Positions 37,505 through 46,917 of a stretch of 64,000 nucleotides of DNA are shown piece by piece. Under the pieces are notes generated by a model. That model was not told where the DNA came from, made no database searches, and was given only the letters and a program-made list of their open reading frames with translations. The DNA comes from Advenella kashmirensis W13003 (GTDB taxonomy: Bacteria; Pseudomonadota; Gammaproteobacteria; Burkholderiales; Burkholderiaceae_B), in NCBI RefSeq assembly GCF_000506985.1, contig NZ_KI650982.1, positions 186,001 to 250,000 of the forward strand. Reading direction: 5' to 3'. The stretch's first letter is position 1, and each line of letters starts with the position of its first letter. A program made the position numbers and the translations under genes.

Positions 37505-38782
37505 CTAACCTACGATATGAGATACATCAATTAAGTAAAGCTGCCTCTCGGATTCGTGCACCGAGTCTATACAAATCTGCATGCCGTCGCGACGCCAGCG
37601 CGGATGCAGGTCACAGCGATTGACTTTCTTTAACGCGGGATCGGTGTAGAAGCTGCCCAGTTTATGACAAACATTGTTGTCCATGTCAAACAGGATCAGC
37701 AGCCGCTGATTCGTGTCCGCATCGGGATAGGTATCGCTCAGCAGCCAGCGCTTGTTGACCGGAGAATAGGTCATATGGCCGTTCTCGGTCAGAATGTCCT
37801 TGCCTACGACCTGCACCTGACCGGCATCCGTATCGTGATAAAGATGATAATGAATCTGACCGTCGTGCGGACTCCAGACAATAATCCGCTGATCGTCGCA
37901 CCATAACGGATGAGATATCTGATACTCGGACTTTTCGTAATCGAACGTCCCCACCGCCTCGGGGTCAAAATCATCGGCCAGCTGCGGCAACGGATGATCG
38001 GAGTCTTCCAGCAGGCGCAGATTTGAGCCGTCGGGGTCCATGGTAATGAGCCGATGCAAAAAGCAGGTTTCATCTTCTACCCGCTCGGTCCAGCGATGAA
38101 GGAAAAGCACGCGACTGGAGGATGGATTGATTTCTACATGGGAAATCCAGTGAATCGCCTTGTCCATGGATTCGACATGGTGAAACTCGCTCAGTTGCTG
38201 CAAACTGACGGCCAGCCGGTAGGCGCCGGTATCCAGGTCCAGATAGTAGATGCCGTCATCGTCGGCCAGATTCGGTATGGACGGCGGGTTGTTCTGCCAA
38301 TATCCAATGGTTTCATGGGTAATAAACAGGCGGCTGTAATTGACGCCCAGTGCGTAACGGCTATTGGGCGCCACGACCGTAATCGGGACCGGCAAGCGGG
38401 TTTTCTCGCCGGTATCCACATTGCATATGGTGGATTGAAAGCCTGGGTACGGCCCGTCGGTCGATTCGCTGCGGGTATTGTAAATGCAATAATTGCCTTC
38501 CCGGCCATCCAGCCACTGCAGCTGGCAACCCATTTGCCAGTTCCAGGTTGTGGTTGAATCGACCGTCACAAACTTTTCGTTGTCAGCAAGATCGAAGTAT
38601 CCCACTTCTGCGGCGAGGCCCGGCGCCAGCTGCGCGGTCATGAAAGGAACACGGTTGGCCAGCAAACGGGTGCCCACCTTGTTCCAGTTTGATTTGTTGT
38701 AGTAGCCGAAGAAATGATGCATGCCATCGTCGCCAACGCGCCGGCATGGCGACATACTCGATATGTATTTTGTGTGGTCCAT
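37505..38782 (-). CDS. Oligogalacturonate-lyase-like beta-propeller protein
   Basis: A 425-residue cytoplasmic protein without signal peptide. Repeated blade-like strands and the sequences HHFFGYYNKSNWNKVGTRLLANRVPF, FYDLADN-type starts (here GYFDLADNEKF) and WCDDQRIIVWSPHDGQIHYHLYHD suggest a TolB/PD40 propeller near the oligogalacturonate lyase family (PL22). The tail RCDLHPRWRRDGMQICIDSVHESERQLYLIDVSHIVG fits the last blade. It heads a minus-strand unit with the second glt transporter and is divergent from a LysR gene. I do not know its reaction; lyase activity on uronides is only a family-based possibility. Confidence 0.7.
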   Translation of the reverse strand: MDHTKYISSMSPCRRVGDDGMHHFFGYYNKSNWNKVGTRLLANRVPFMTAQLAPGLAAEVGYFDLADNEKFVTVDSTTTWNWQMGCQLQWLDGREGNYCIYNTRSESTDGPYPGFQSTICNVDTGEKTRLPVPITVVAPNSRYALGVNYSRLFITHETIGYWQNNPPSIPNLADDDGIYYLDLDTGAYRLAVSLQQLSEFHHVESMDKAIHWISHVEINPSSSRVLFLHRWTERVEDETCFLHRLITMDPDGSNLRLLEDSDHPLPQLADDFDPEAVGTFDYEKSEYQISHPLWCDDQRIIVWSPHDGQIHYHLYHDTDAGQVQVVGKDILTENGHMTYSPVNKRWLLSDTYPDADTNQRLLILFDMDNNVCHKLGSFYTDPALKKVNRCDLHPRWRRDGMQICIDSVHESERQLYLIDVSHIVG

Positions 38783-38886
38783 AAAAAAATCTGCACTAAG
38801 TGACTGAAATTGTGTAGGGAGTCAGACTAAAACCGCAGCCGCATACATACAAATTCTTTTTTAGGTGAATACTATGCAAAATTGAT

Positions 38887-38906
38887 ATACTTCATAGGAT
38901 AAGTAT
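38887..38906. promoter_or_regulatory. Candidate LysR binding site
   Basis: ATACTT (38887-38892) and AAGTAT (38901-38906) form an inverted repeat spaced by 8 bases, containing the T-N11-A pattern. It lies 24 bases upstream of the LysR start, in the 147-bp divergent region. The sequence TACTATGCAAAATTGATA just to its left may hold the leftward promoter. Confidence 0.55.
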
Positions 38907-38929
38907 GTCATTCGTACGGGATTGTCCTA

Positions 38930-39832
38930 ATGAGCAAATCACTCAATTTTCAGCAACTGGCGGCGTTTCGCGCGGTTATGCAGACGGGCACCACCACCAC
39001 CGCAGCCCAAATGCTCAATACTACCCAGCCGTCGATCAGCCGGCGCCTGCAGGAATTGCAGGCATCCACACAATTGAAATTATTCGAGTTGCATGGCGGA
39101 CGGTTGCGCCCGACCAGCGAAGGCAGGATGCTGCACAAAACCATTGAACGCTATTTCAGCGGTCTCGAACGCATTGAAACCGTTGTCGATTCAATGCGTA
39201 AGGCGGGCGTGGGTACGCTGCGTATCGGTTGTACCCCGACGCTGGGCATCGGACTGCTGCCACAGGTCATCTCAACATTATTGAAAAAATTCCCGAAAAC
39301 CCATATCGACCTGGAAACTGCCGGTACGCCGCAATTATCCAATTTTCTGCAACAGGATCTGGTGGATATTGTGCTGACCACTGGGCGAATCGAAGATAGC
39401 GATCTGCACACCGAGGTGCTGACCAGTACCTCGGCGGTTTGCGTGCTCCCGCTGGATCACCGACTCAAACAGGCCGATCGCATCAATCTGGAAACCATCA
39501 AGAGCCAGAAAATCATCTCATTAAGCGACTCGGACGAGCTGACCCAGCAGATCAAGCACTTTCTGGACACGCATCACATTTCTCATGATTTTATTATCGA
39601 AACGCCGTCTTCAATCACAGTCTGTGCACTGGTCGCCGCCGGAACGGGAATCGGTATCGTCAACCCATATGTGGCCACCACTTTTGAGGGGCGGCTGCTC
39701 ATCAAGCCCTTTCATCCACAGATTGCCACGCCAGTGCAGCTGGCCTTGCCTACGCACACTGCCCCGTCTTTGCTGACCACGCACTTCATCGATATTCTAC
39801 GCGCTCATATTCAGCAGTTGAAATTCGAGTAG
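38930..39832 (+). CDS. LysR-family transcriptional regulator
   Basis: A 300-residue regulator with an N-terminal winged helix-turn-helix: LNFQQLAAFRAVMQTGTTTTAAQMLNTTQPSISRRLQELQ (residues about 4-43). The periplasmic-binding-like effector domain begins near TLRIGCTPTLGIGLLPQVISTLLKKFP. It is divergent from the beta-propeller/glt operon and so is its likely regulator. A terminator follows, shared with the convergent Bug gene. The effector is unknown; a ligand imported by that transporter is the natural guess. Confidence 0.93.
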   Translation: MSKSLNFQQLAAFRAVMQTGTTTTAAQMLNTTQPSISRRLQELQASTQLKLFELHGGRLRPTSEGRMLHKTIERYFSGLERIETVVDSMRKAGVGTLRIGCTPTLGIGLLPQVISTLLKKFPKTHIDLETAGTPQLSNFLQQDLVDIVLTTGRIEDSDLHTEVLTSTSAVCVLPLDHRLKQADRINLETIKSQKIISLSDSDELTQQIKHFLDTHHISHDFIIETPSSITVCALVAAGTGIGIVNPYVATTFEGRLLIKPFHPQIATPVQLALPTHTAPSLLTTHFIDILRAHIQQLKFE

Positions 39833-39874
39833 CGACACGGTGGCAAAAATTGCACCATAAAGGCTGAACAGAAT

Positions 39875-39909
39875 AAAAAAAGCAGCGTCGTGTATGACGC
39901 TGCTTTTTT
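39875..39909. terminator. Bidirectional terminator between lysR and Bug gene
   Basis: GCAGCGTC and GACGCTGC with a 6-base loop, flanked by A7 on the left and T6 on the right. It serves both convergent transcripts. Confidence 0.92.
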
Positions 39910-39928
39910 GCCGGACATTCAGCCCGAA

Positions 39929-40918
39929 TCAGTTAAGTGAGATATTCGCGGTTTTGATCACCTCGGCCCACTTCTGGGTTTCACTCTGGATAAACTTGGC
40001 AAAGTCTTCAGGCGTGCCGCCAGCGGACTGGCCACCCGTGCTATCAAACGCTTTTTGCACTTCAGGCTTTTTCAGAATATTGTTGAACGCGGTGTTCAGT
40101 TTGCTGATGATGGGTTCGGGTGTGCCGGCCGGGGCAATAACGCCCTGCCAGTTATACGACTCGAAATTTTTCAGGCCGGCTTCCTGCATGGTAGGCACGT
40201 CGGGCAACAGCGGCAGGCGCTTGCTGCTGGTCACGGCCAGCGGATGCACTTTTTTCGCATCAATCGCCGGCATGGCGGCATAGCCCATTTCAAACATCAT
40301 ATCGATATGGCCCGCCATCAAATCACTGCCTGCCGGTGCACCGCCCTTGTAGGGCACATGCGTGAGTTTCAATCCTGCCTCAGACGCAAACAATTCGCCT
40401 GACAGGTGATGAGCACCGCCCACGCCAGACGAACCGAAAGTCAGCTTGCCCGGCTCCTTTTTCGCCTGGTCGATCAACTCCTGAAGGCTCTTGACCGGCA
40501 GTTTATTGCTGACACTCAGGATCAGGGGGCTTTCCTCGATCAGAATCACAGGCGCCAAATCTTTTTTAACATCATATTTGACATTTTTGGGCATCAGCGT
40601 CGGATTGACGGACAGCGGCGCCAGATTGCCGCTGCCGATCGTATAGCCATCAGGCTTGGCCTTGGCAATAAACTCGGTGCCGATAATGCCACCCGCGCCG
40701 GCCTTATTTTCGACCACGATGCTTGTTTTGAGTTCGTCGGCCAGTTCACGCGCCAGCAGGCGCATGCGGGTATCGGCAAATCCACCGGCGGCATAAGGAA
40801 CGATAAAGGTGATAGGTTTGGACGGCCAGTTGTCCTGCGCTGCAGCCGGGGCAGACAATGCCACCATGCCGCTTGCGCCCAAGACGGCGCATAAGGTCAT
40901 TTTTTTGACGAATTGCAT
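39929..40918 (-). CDS. Bug-family (TctC-like) periplasmic solute-binding protein
   Basis: A 329-residue binding protein, the third Bug protein of the window. The signal peptide ends near APAAAQ (about residue 28). Core motifs are ITFIVPYAAGGFADTRMRLLARELADELKTSIVVENKAGAGGIIGTEFIAKAKPDGYTIG and LTHVPYKGGAPAGSDLMAGHIDMMFEM. It follows the aminotransferase gene by 33 bases on the same strand, so the two may be co-transcribed. No TctA or TctB genes are present. The ligand is unknown. Confidence 0.92.
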   Translation of the reverse strand: MQFVKKMTLCAVLGASGMVALSAPAAAQDNWPSKPITFIVPYAAGGFADTRMRLLARELADELKTSIVVENKAGAGGIIGTEFIAKAKPDGYTIGSGNLAPLSVNPTLMPKNVKYDVKKDLAPVILIEESPLILSVSNKLPVKSLQELIDQAKKEPGKLTFGSSGVGGAHHLSGELFASEAGLKLTHVPYKGGAPAGSDLMAGHIDMMFEMGYAAMPAIDAKKVHPLAVTSSKRLPLLPDVPTMQEAGLKNFESYNWQGVIAPAGTPEPIISKLNTAFNNILKKPEVQKAFDSTGGQSAGGTPEDFAKFIQSETQKWAEVIKTANISLN

Positions 40919-40951
40919 ATGATTTTCCTTGAATGAATGAACGGAATCGGG

Positions 40952-42094
40952 TCAGAGTTTGCAAAGGCGCCGGGCACCCTCTTCCAGGGTGGCGTCATCC
41001 TTTGCGAACGACAGGCGGATCACGCCCAGGTCGGTCTGGTCCGAATAGAAGGCGGACACCGGAATCGTGGCCACGCCAAACTCCTCGATCAGTTTGCGCA
41101 CCATTTGCACATCAGACAAATAGCTGAACTGGCGAAAGCTGGCCAGCATGAAAAAGCCACCCCTGGACGGAAGAATATCAAATTTCGAATTTCTGAGTGC
41201 ATGCGCCAGCAAATCCCGCTTTTCCTGATAAATGGTAGGCAAATTCAGGTAGTGGTTGGGCGTTTCCATCATGGCGGCCAGAGCGTACTGCATGGGCGTA
41301 TCAGCGCTGTACATCAGGAATTGATGAATCTTGCGGATTTCAGCCGTGATAGCAGCCGGCGCGACACAGGAGCCGACCCGCCAGCCGGTCACATGAAATG
41401 TCTTGCCGAACGAGGTGACCACCACGGCCCGTTCCCGCAAGTCTTCGTAACGTGACATACTGCGATGTATATCCTGGTCGAACACCATATGTTCGTAGAC
41501 TTCGTCAGACAAAATCACGATATCGGTATCGGCAACGATCTGCTGCAACGCCACGATATCGGCGTCCGACAAAATGGAACCGGTGGGATTGTGCGGCGAA
41601 TTAATGATAATCATGCGGGTACGATCATTGACCGCGTCCCGGACTGCATCCCAGTCTATTGCATAGGCAGGCGCCTGCAGTTTGATGGCTACCGGTTTGG
41701 CCGATTGCAATTGCAATAACGGTGCATAACTGTCAAAGCAGGGCTCGAAATAGATTACTTCGTCGCCCGGATGAATCAACGCAGCAATCGCGCAATACAA
41801 CGCTTCGCTGGCGCTGCCCATAACGGTCACTTCAGCAACTTCGTCATAGTTATGCCCATACAGCAACTGGATTTTTTCGGCGATCTTGTTGCGCAAAGGT
41901 TCGATGCCGATCATGGGAGCGTACTGGTTATGACCTTCGGACATGGCGTCGATCGCGTGATCAATCAGCTCGGGCGCGCATGGAAAATTAGGCGCGCCCT
42001 GCGAAAGATTGATGGCCTGATGACGTTCGGCAAGATCACCGATAACGCTGAAAACAGTGGTGCCCACATCGGGCAGCTTGGAACGGATCTGCAT
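40952..42094 (-). CDS. PLP-dependent aminotransferase class I/II (YbdL-like)
   Basis: A 380-residue fold-type I aminotransferase. Key residues are NSPHNPTG (N165-G172), the PLP contacts D197 and Y200 in SDEVYEHMVFD, and the Schiff-base K231 in SFGKTFHVTGWRVG. The short N-terminus and the YbdL/kynurenine-aminotransferase-like sequence suggest methionine or aromatic amino-acid donors. It lies downstream of an amino-acid-binding protein gene, but a strong terminator (42117-42144) separates them. The substrate is inferred from the subfamily only. Confidence 0.88.
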   Translation of the reverse strand: MQIRSKLPDVGTTVFSVIGDLAERHQAINLSQGAPNFPCAPELIDHAIDAMSEGHNQYAPMIGIEPLRNKIAEKIQLLYGHNYDEVAEVTVMGSASEALYCAIAALIHPGDEVIYFEPCFDSYAPLLQLQSAKPVAIKLQAPAYAIDWDAVRDAVNDRTRMIIINSPHNPTGSILSDADIVALQQIVADTDIVILSDEVYEHMVFDQDIHRSMSRYEDLRERAVVVTSFGKTFHVTGWRVGSCVAPAAITAEIRKIHQFLMYSADTPMQYALAAMMETPNHYLNLPTIYQEKRDLLAHALRNSKFDILPSRGGFFMLASFRQFSYLSDVQMVRKLIEEFGVATIPVSAFYSDQTDLGVIRLSFAKDDATLEEGARRLCKL

Positions 42095-42116
42095 GATCGT
42101 TACCTGAAAAACAGAA

Positions 42117-42144
42117 TGAAAAAAACCGGCCGCCAGGGCCGGTT
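42117..42144 (-). terminator. Intrinsic terminator after the periplasmic amino-acid-binding protein gene
   Basis: AACCGGC (42124-42130) and GCCGGTT (42138-42144). Read on the minus strand, the stem is followed by a T-rich tail (TTTTTTTCATTC). It starts 21 bases past the stop at 42165. Confidence 0.88.
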
Positions 42145-42164
42145 GTGCTCGTCACACAATTGAC

Positions 42165-42944
42165 TTATCTGGCGACCCAGTCGGCGTTGAAATATTTTTG
42201 AGTCAGTTTGCTAATCGTACCATCTTTCTTGAGAGCATCAATCGCCCCGTCAAGACGCTTTTTAAGTTCCTGGTCGCCCTTGCGTATGCCAAAACCTGTG
42301 CCAACACCCAATACAGACGGATCATTGAGGGGATCACCCGTAATTTCGTAGTCCTTGCCAGCGGGCTTTTCCAGAAAACCACTGACTGCACTTGGCGTCT
42401 TCTGCACGGCGGCCTGGATACGGCCACTTTGCAGATCCTGGTAAATCTGGTCCTGTGAGGCGTAGGAGACAATTTTAACGCCTTTGGGTGCCCAGTGCTT
42501 TTTGACGAATGCTTCCTGGGCAGATCCCTGCAACACCCCTACTACGGTGGATTTGAGACTTTCGGTATTAGACTGCAGGCCTGAGCCTTTTTTGGCGATC
42601 AGCTGGCTGGGGACATCATAAATGGGCACCGTAAAATCAATGACTTTCTGCCGGGGCTCGGTAATATTCATGGCCGAATTGATGTAGTTGAACTTGCGTG
42701 CGTTGAGCGCGGGAATCAGGCCGTCAAAGCTGGTTTCCACCCATTCGCATTTGACTTTGAGCTGTGCACAGACGGCATCATTGAGTTCAACGTCAAACCC
42801 CACCAGCTTGCCATCGGGTGTTTTGCTTTCAAAGGGCGGATAAAGGGCTTCGACCCCGACCTTCAGAACATCCTGTGCCCATGTCGTGCTGCCAATCGCT
42901 GTCACGGCAAGAATGCCCGCCGCGATGATTGTTTTGATCTTCAT
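42165..42944 (-). CDS. Polar amino-acid ABC transporter binding protein
   Basis: A 259-residue family-3 binding protein. The signal peptide ends near TTWA (about residue 23). Segments are VLKVGVEALYPPFESKTPDGKLVGFDVELNDAVCAQLKVKCEWVETSFDGLIPALNARKFNYINSAMNITEPR, as in HisJ/ArgT-type proteins for basic amino acids. No permease or ATPase genes adjoin it; it probably shares those of another system. It lies between ilvC and the aminotransferase, on the same strand as both. Confidence 0.9.
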   Translation of the reverse strand: MKIKTIIAAGILAVTAIGSTTWAQDVLKVGVEALYPPFESKTPDGKLVGFDVELNDAVCAQLKVKCEWVETSFDGLIPALNARKFNYINSAMNITEPRQKVIDFTVPIYDVPSQLIAKKGSGLQSNTESLKSTVVGVLQGSAQEAFVKKHWAPKGVKIVSYASQDQIYQDLQSGRIQAAVQKTPSAVSGFLEKPAGKDYEITGDPLNDPSVLGVGTGFGIRKGDQELKKRLDGAIDALKKDGTISKLTQKYFNADWVAR

Positions 42945-43013
42945 AGCTTGCCGCCTTCAAAAAAGAAAACCCCTGCAAAACAGAGGTTTGAAATCATAAA
43001 GTAGCGCGTCAGA

Positions 43014-43114
43014 CCTGTTTCGGCAGGCCGGCACGCCAGATGGGTGCGGCCGCCCGAAACAGGGTCATATTGCATTTGTGTTGCGCCAGGACCTGGATGA
43101 TGCCTCTGGCGCAA
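43014..43114 (-). terminator. Two successive hairpins after ilvC
   Basis: The hairpin closest to ilvC pairs TTGCGCCAG (43081-43089) with CTGGCGCAA (43106-43114). The next pairs CCTGTTTCGG (43014-43023) with CCGAAACAGG (43054-43063), with GGCC-rich inner complementarity. Neither has a T run. Together they likely end or protect the ilv transcript. Confidence 0.5.
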
Positions 43115-43124
43115 AAGCCTACTC

Positions 43125-44141
<1,017 letters not shown>

Positions 44142-44207
44142 TTAAAGCCTCAAGAATTAGTTGAATTTGTTAGTTTGAATGTCTGCTGTACTGCTGTTGC
44201 CGCTCGC

Positions 44208-44702
44208 CTAGACTACCCGCAAGATGCGCTCGCCCCGTCCGATGCCGGACACGCCGGTGCGCACCGTTTCCAGGATGGAGCTGCGATCCAGCGCAGACAG
44301 AAAGGCCTGGATCTTGTCCTGCACGCCGGTCAGTTCGATCGTGTAGGATTTGTCGGTGACGTCCACAATGTGGCCCCGGAAGATATCGGCCAGGCGCTTG
44401 ATTTCCTCGCGTTCTTTGCCCACCGCCCGGACCTTGACCAACATGAGTTCACGCTCGACGTGAGCACCCTCGGTCAGATCGACTACTTTAACCACATCAA
44501 CCAGCCGGTTCAAGTGTTTCGTGATCTGCTCGATCACGTCTTCCGAACCGGTAGTCATAATGGTCAGGCGCGACAGGGTGGCGTCTTCGGTCGGGGCCAC
44601 GGTCAGGGTTTCAATATTGTAGCCCCGTGCCGAGAACAGGCCCACCACGCGCGAGAGCGCACCGGGTTCATTTTCCAGCAGAATGGAGATAATGTGTTTC
44701 AT
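44208..44702 (-). CDS. ilvH: Acetolactate synthase small (regulatory) subunit
   Basis: Regulatory subunit that gives the synthase full activity and valine feedback inhibition. The 164-residue length is typical. It has an N-terminal ACT domain (MKHIISILLENEPGALSRVVGLFSARGYNIETLTVAPTED) and the C-terminal IlvH domain (VKVRAVGKEREEIKRLADIFRGHIVDVTDKSYTIELTG). The gene starts 9 bases after the ilvB stop, so the subunits are made together. The start ATG is preceded by AGGGGAAACC, a good ribosome binding site. Confidence 0.97.
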   Translation of the reverse strand: MKHIISILLENEPGALSRVVGLFSARGYNIETLTVAPTEDATLSRLTIMTTGSEDVIEQITKHLNRLVDVVKVVDLTEGAHVERELMLVKVRAVGKEREEIKRLADIFRGHIVDVTDKSYTIELTGVQDKIQAFLSALDRSSILETVRTGVSGIGRGERILRVV

Positions 44703-44711
44703 GGTTTCCCC

Positions 44712-46430
44712 TTACAAGTCTTCTGAACCCAGCAACATTTCCGTCAGGCCCTTGCCTGCCTTGACCATGGGCCAGACATTTTCAGTCCGGTCCGTGATGA
44801 AGTCCAGGAAGACCAGGCGGTCTTTGTGCTTGCCGAATGCTTCCTTGATCGCCGGCTCGACATCTGCAGGCTTATCGATCTGCAGGCCGATATGGCCATA
44901 GCTTTCGACCAGTTTGACAAAATCGGGGATGGAATCCATGTAGGACTCGGAATAGCGCGACTGATAGTCAATTTCCTGCCATTGACGCACCATGCCCAGA
45001 TAGCGATTGTTCAGACACAGTACTTTGGGCGTGAAATGATATTGCGTGCAGGTGGCCAGCTCCTGAATGTTCATCTGGATCGAGGCCTCGCCGGTAACCA
45101 CGGCGATCTGTGCATCAGGGTGTGCCATTTGCACGCCCATGGCGTAAGGCAGGCCGACGCCCATGGTACCCAGGCCGCCCGAGTTGATCCAGCGCCGCGG
45201 ATGGTTGAAGCGATAGTATTGCGCCGCCCACATCTGGTGCTGGCCCACGTCGGAGGTCACAAAGGCATTGCCCTCGGTGACCTTGCACAGGGTTTCAATC
45301 ACAAATTGAGGTTTGATGAGGTCGCTGTCATGATCATATTTCAGGCAATCGCGACCGCGCCATTCATTGATTTGTTTCCACCAGTCCTGCAGGGAACGCG
45401 CCGTTTTCTGTTCGGCTTGCGCATCTGATACCAGCTGGTTCATTTCCTGCAGCACGTCCTTGACGTTGCCCACGATGGGAATATCCACCTTGACGCGCTT
45501 GGAAATGGAGGATGGATCAATATCAATATGAACTATTTTGCGCTGGGCCTGGGCAAAATGCTTGGGGTTGCCGATCACGCGATCATCGAAACGTGCACCC
45601 ACAGCAATCAGCACATCGCAATTTTGCATGGACATATTGGCTTCATACGTGCCATGCATGCCCGGCATGCCCAGGTACTGCCCGGAATCGGGATTCTGCG
45701 CACCCAGCCCCATCAGTGTCGTTGTCACCGGCGCGCCGCTCAGGCGCACCAGCTCGCGTAGCTCTTCCGATGCGTCGGACAGAATGACGCCGCCGCCTGC
45801 ATAAATCATGGGGCGCTCCGCAGAAGCCAGCAACTGGGCGGCCTTCTTGATCTGTCCCAGATGCCCCTTGACCACAGGCGCATAAGAGCGCATTTTGATT
45901 TCCGACTTGGGAGGCGCGTACTTGCACATTGTCATGGAGACATCCTTGGGGATATCCACCAGAACCGGGCCAGGACGGCCTGTGCGTGCAATAAAAAACG
46001 CCTTGCGCATTGTATCGGCCAGGTCTTTGACGTCGCGCACCAGGAAGTTATGCTTGACACAAGGCCGGGTAATACCGACCGTGTCGCATTCCTGAAAGGC
46101 GTCTTCGCCAATGGCCTTGGTAGGCACCTGCCCGCTGATAATCACCAGCGGAATCGAATCCATATACGCGGTGGCGATACCGGTGACCGCATTGGTCAGG
46201 CCCGGGCCGCTGGTCACCAAGCACACGCCAACCTTGTTGGACGAGCGCGAATAGGCATCGGCCGCATGCACGGCAGCCTGCTCGTGGCGCACCAGGATAT
46301 GCTTGAAGTCTTTCTGTTTATAGATTGCGTCGTATATATAGAGCACCGCGCCACCCGGATAACCGAAAACGTGCTCGACGCCCTCTTCGGCCAGGCAACG
46401 CACGACGATGTCGGCGCCATTGAGTTCCAT
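44712..46430 (-). CDS. ilvB: Acetolactate synthase large (catalytic) subunit
   Basis: Thiamine-diphosphate enzyme that condenses pyruvate with pyruvate or 2-oxobutyrate, the first common step for branched-chain amino acids. The 572-residue product has the catalytic glutamate region FGYPGGAVLYIYDAIY...VRHEQAAVHAADAY, the FAD/central domain, and the ThDP motif GEASIQMNIQELATCTQYHFTPKVLCLNN. In this ThDP motif the usual GDG-type start reads GEA. AAAGGA lies 7 bases before the chosen ATG, so upstream ATGs at 46445 and 46454 are not used. It heads ilvBHC. Confidence 0.97.
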   Translation of the reverse strand: MELNGADIVVRCLAEEGVEHVFGYPGGAVLYIYDAIYKQKDFKHILVRHEQAAVHAADAYSRSSNKVGVCLVTSGPGLTNAVTGIATAYMDSIPLVIISGQVPTKAIGEDAFQECDTVGITRPCVKHNFLVRDVKDLADTMRKAFFIARTGRPGPVLVDIPKDVSMTMCKYAPPKSEIKMRSYAPVVKGHLGQIKKAAQLLASAERPMIYAGGGVILSDASEELRELVRLSGAPVTTTLMGLGAQNPDSGQYLGMPGMHGTYEANMSMQNCDVLIAVGARFDDRVIGNPKHFAQAQRKIVHIDIDPSSISKRVKVDIPIVGNVKDVLQEMNQLVSDAQAEQKTARSLQDWWKQINEWRGRDCLKYDHDSDLIKPQFVIETLCKVTEGNAFVTSDVGQHQMWAAQYYRFNHPRRWINSGGLGTMGVGLPYAMGVQMAHPDAQIAVVTGEASIQMNIQELATCTQYHFTPKVLCLNNRYLGMVRQWQEIDYQSRYSESYMDSIPDFVKLVESYGHIGLQIDKPADVEPAIKEAFGKHKDRLVFLDFITDRTENVWPMVKAGKGLTEMLLGSEDL

Positions 46431-46917
46431 GTTATTTCCTTTCATAACCAGCATTCCCGCGTTGATTGGTCTTGCGACCTGTGGCGTCGGGCGGAGTCGT
46501 CGACATCTGCAGCGCTTTGTTCCTCACGGAGGAACGCCACCTGCAGACATGGATGAACCGGCCTTGGCCATCAATCTGGGTCTGCGCGCACACTGGGTGC
46601 GGGAGAGTTCGAAATGGAGACGTTTATTCACGCTTTTGGCACGAATAACCGCTATTGTTCGTTAAATTCAGGCGCACTGCATTTGAAGCGGATAGCTAAA
46701 AAAGAGAATGCGTAATGACCAGCGACGGATTGTCCGCAGGTATAGTCCTCAAATGTACCGCATTGCAACAACAAACGCAATCGGGAATTTTCATTATGCA
46801 TAAATATATTGGCGCATGACGGTACAATAGGAATCCTTGCCGTGGCTCGTTCGCTGGCATGACCGGAAACGGTCTGGGCGGGCGTTGGGAACGCGGAGCT
46901 TTTCACTGGTTGGGTGT
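46431..46917. promoter_or_regulatory. Divergent region upstream of ilvB and the FUSC gene
   Basis: A 487-bp region with no long gene. On the ilv side it carries a candidate leader (46507-46571). On the far side it carries AT-rich sequence with a TACAAT at 46823-46828 that could serve the rightward gene. TGTACCGCATTGC at 46754-46766 is also found at 26536-26548. Promoter positions are not resolved. Confidence 0.5.
46507..46571 (-). promoter_or_regulatory. Possible ilv leader: short ORF ending in a hairpin
   Basis: A 15-codon reading frame, MAKAGSSMSAGGVPP (46571-46524), ends V-P-P-stop. Its stop codon lies within the hairpin GTTCCTC/GAGGAAC (46519-46535), enclosed by CTGCAG arms (46507-46512, 46541-46546). 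A ribosome paused at Pro-Pro-stop would hold this hairpin open. There is no strong Shine-Dalgarno, so translation is unproven. Confidence 0.35.
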
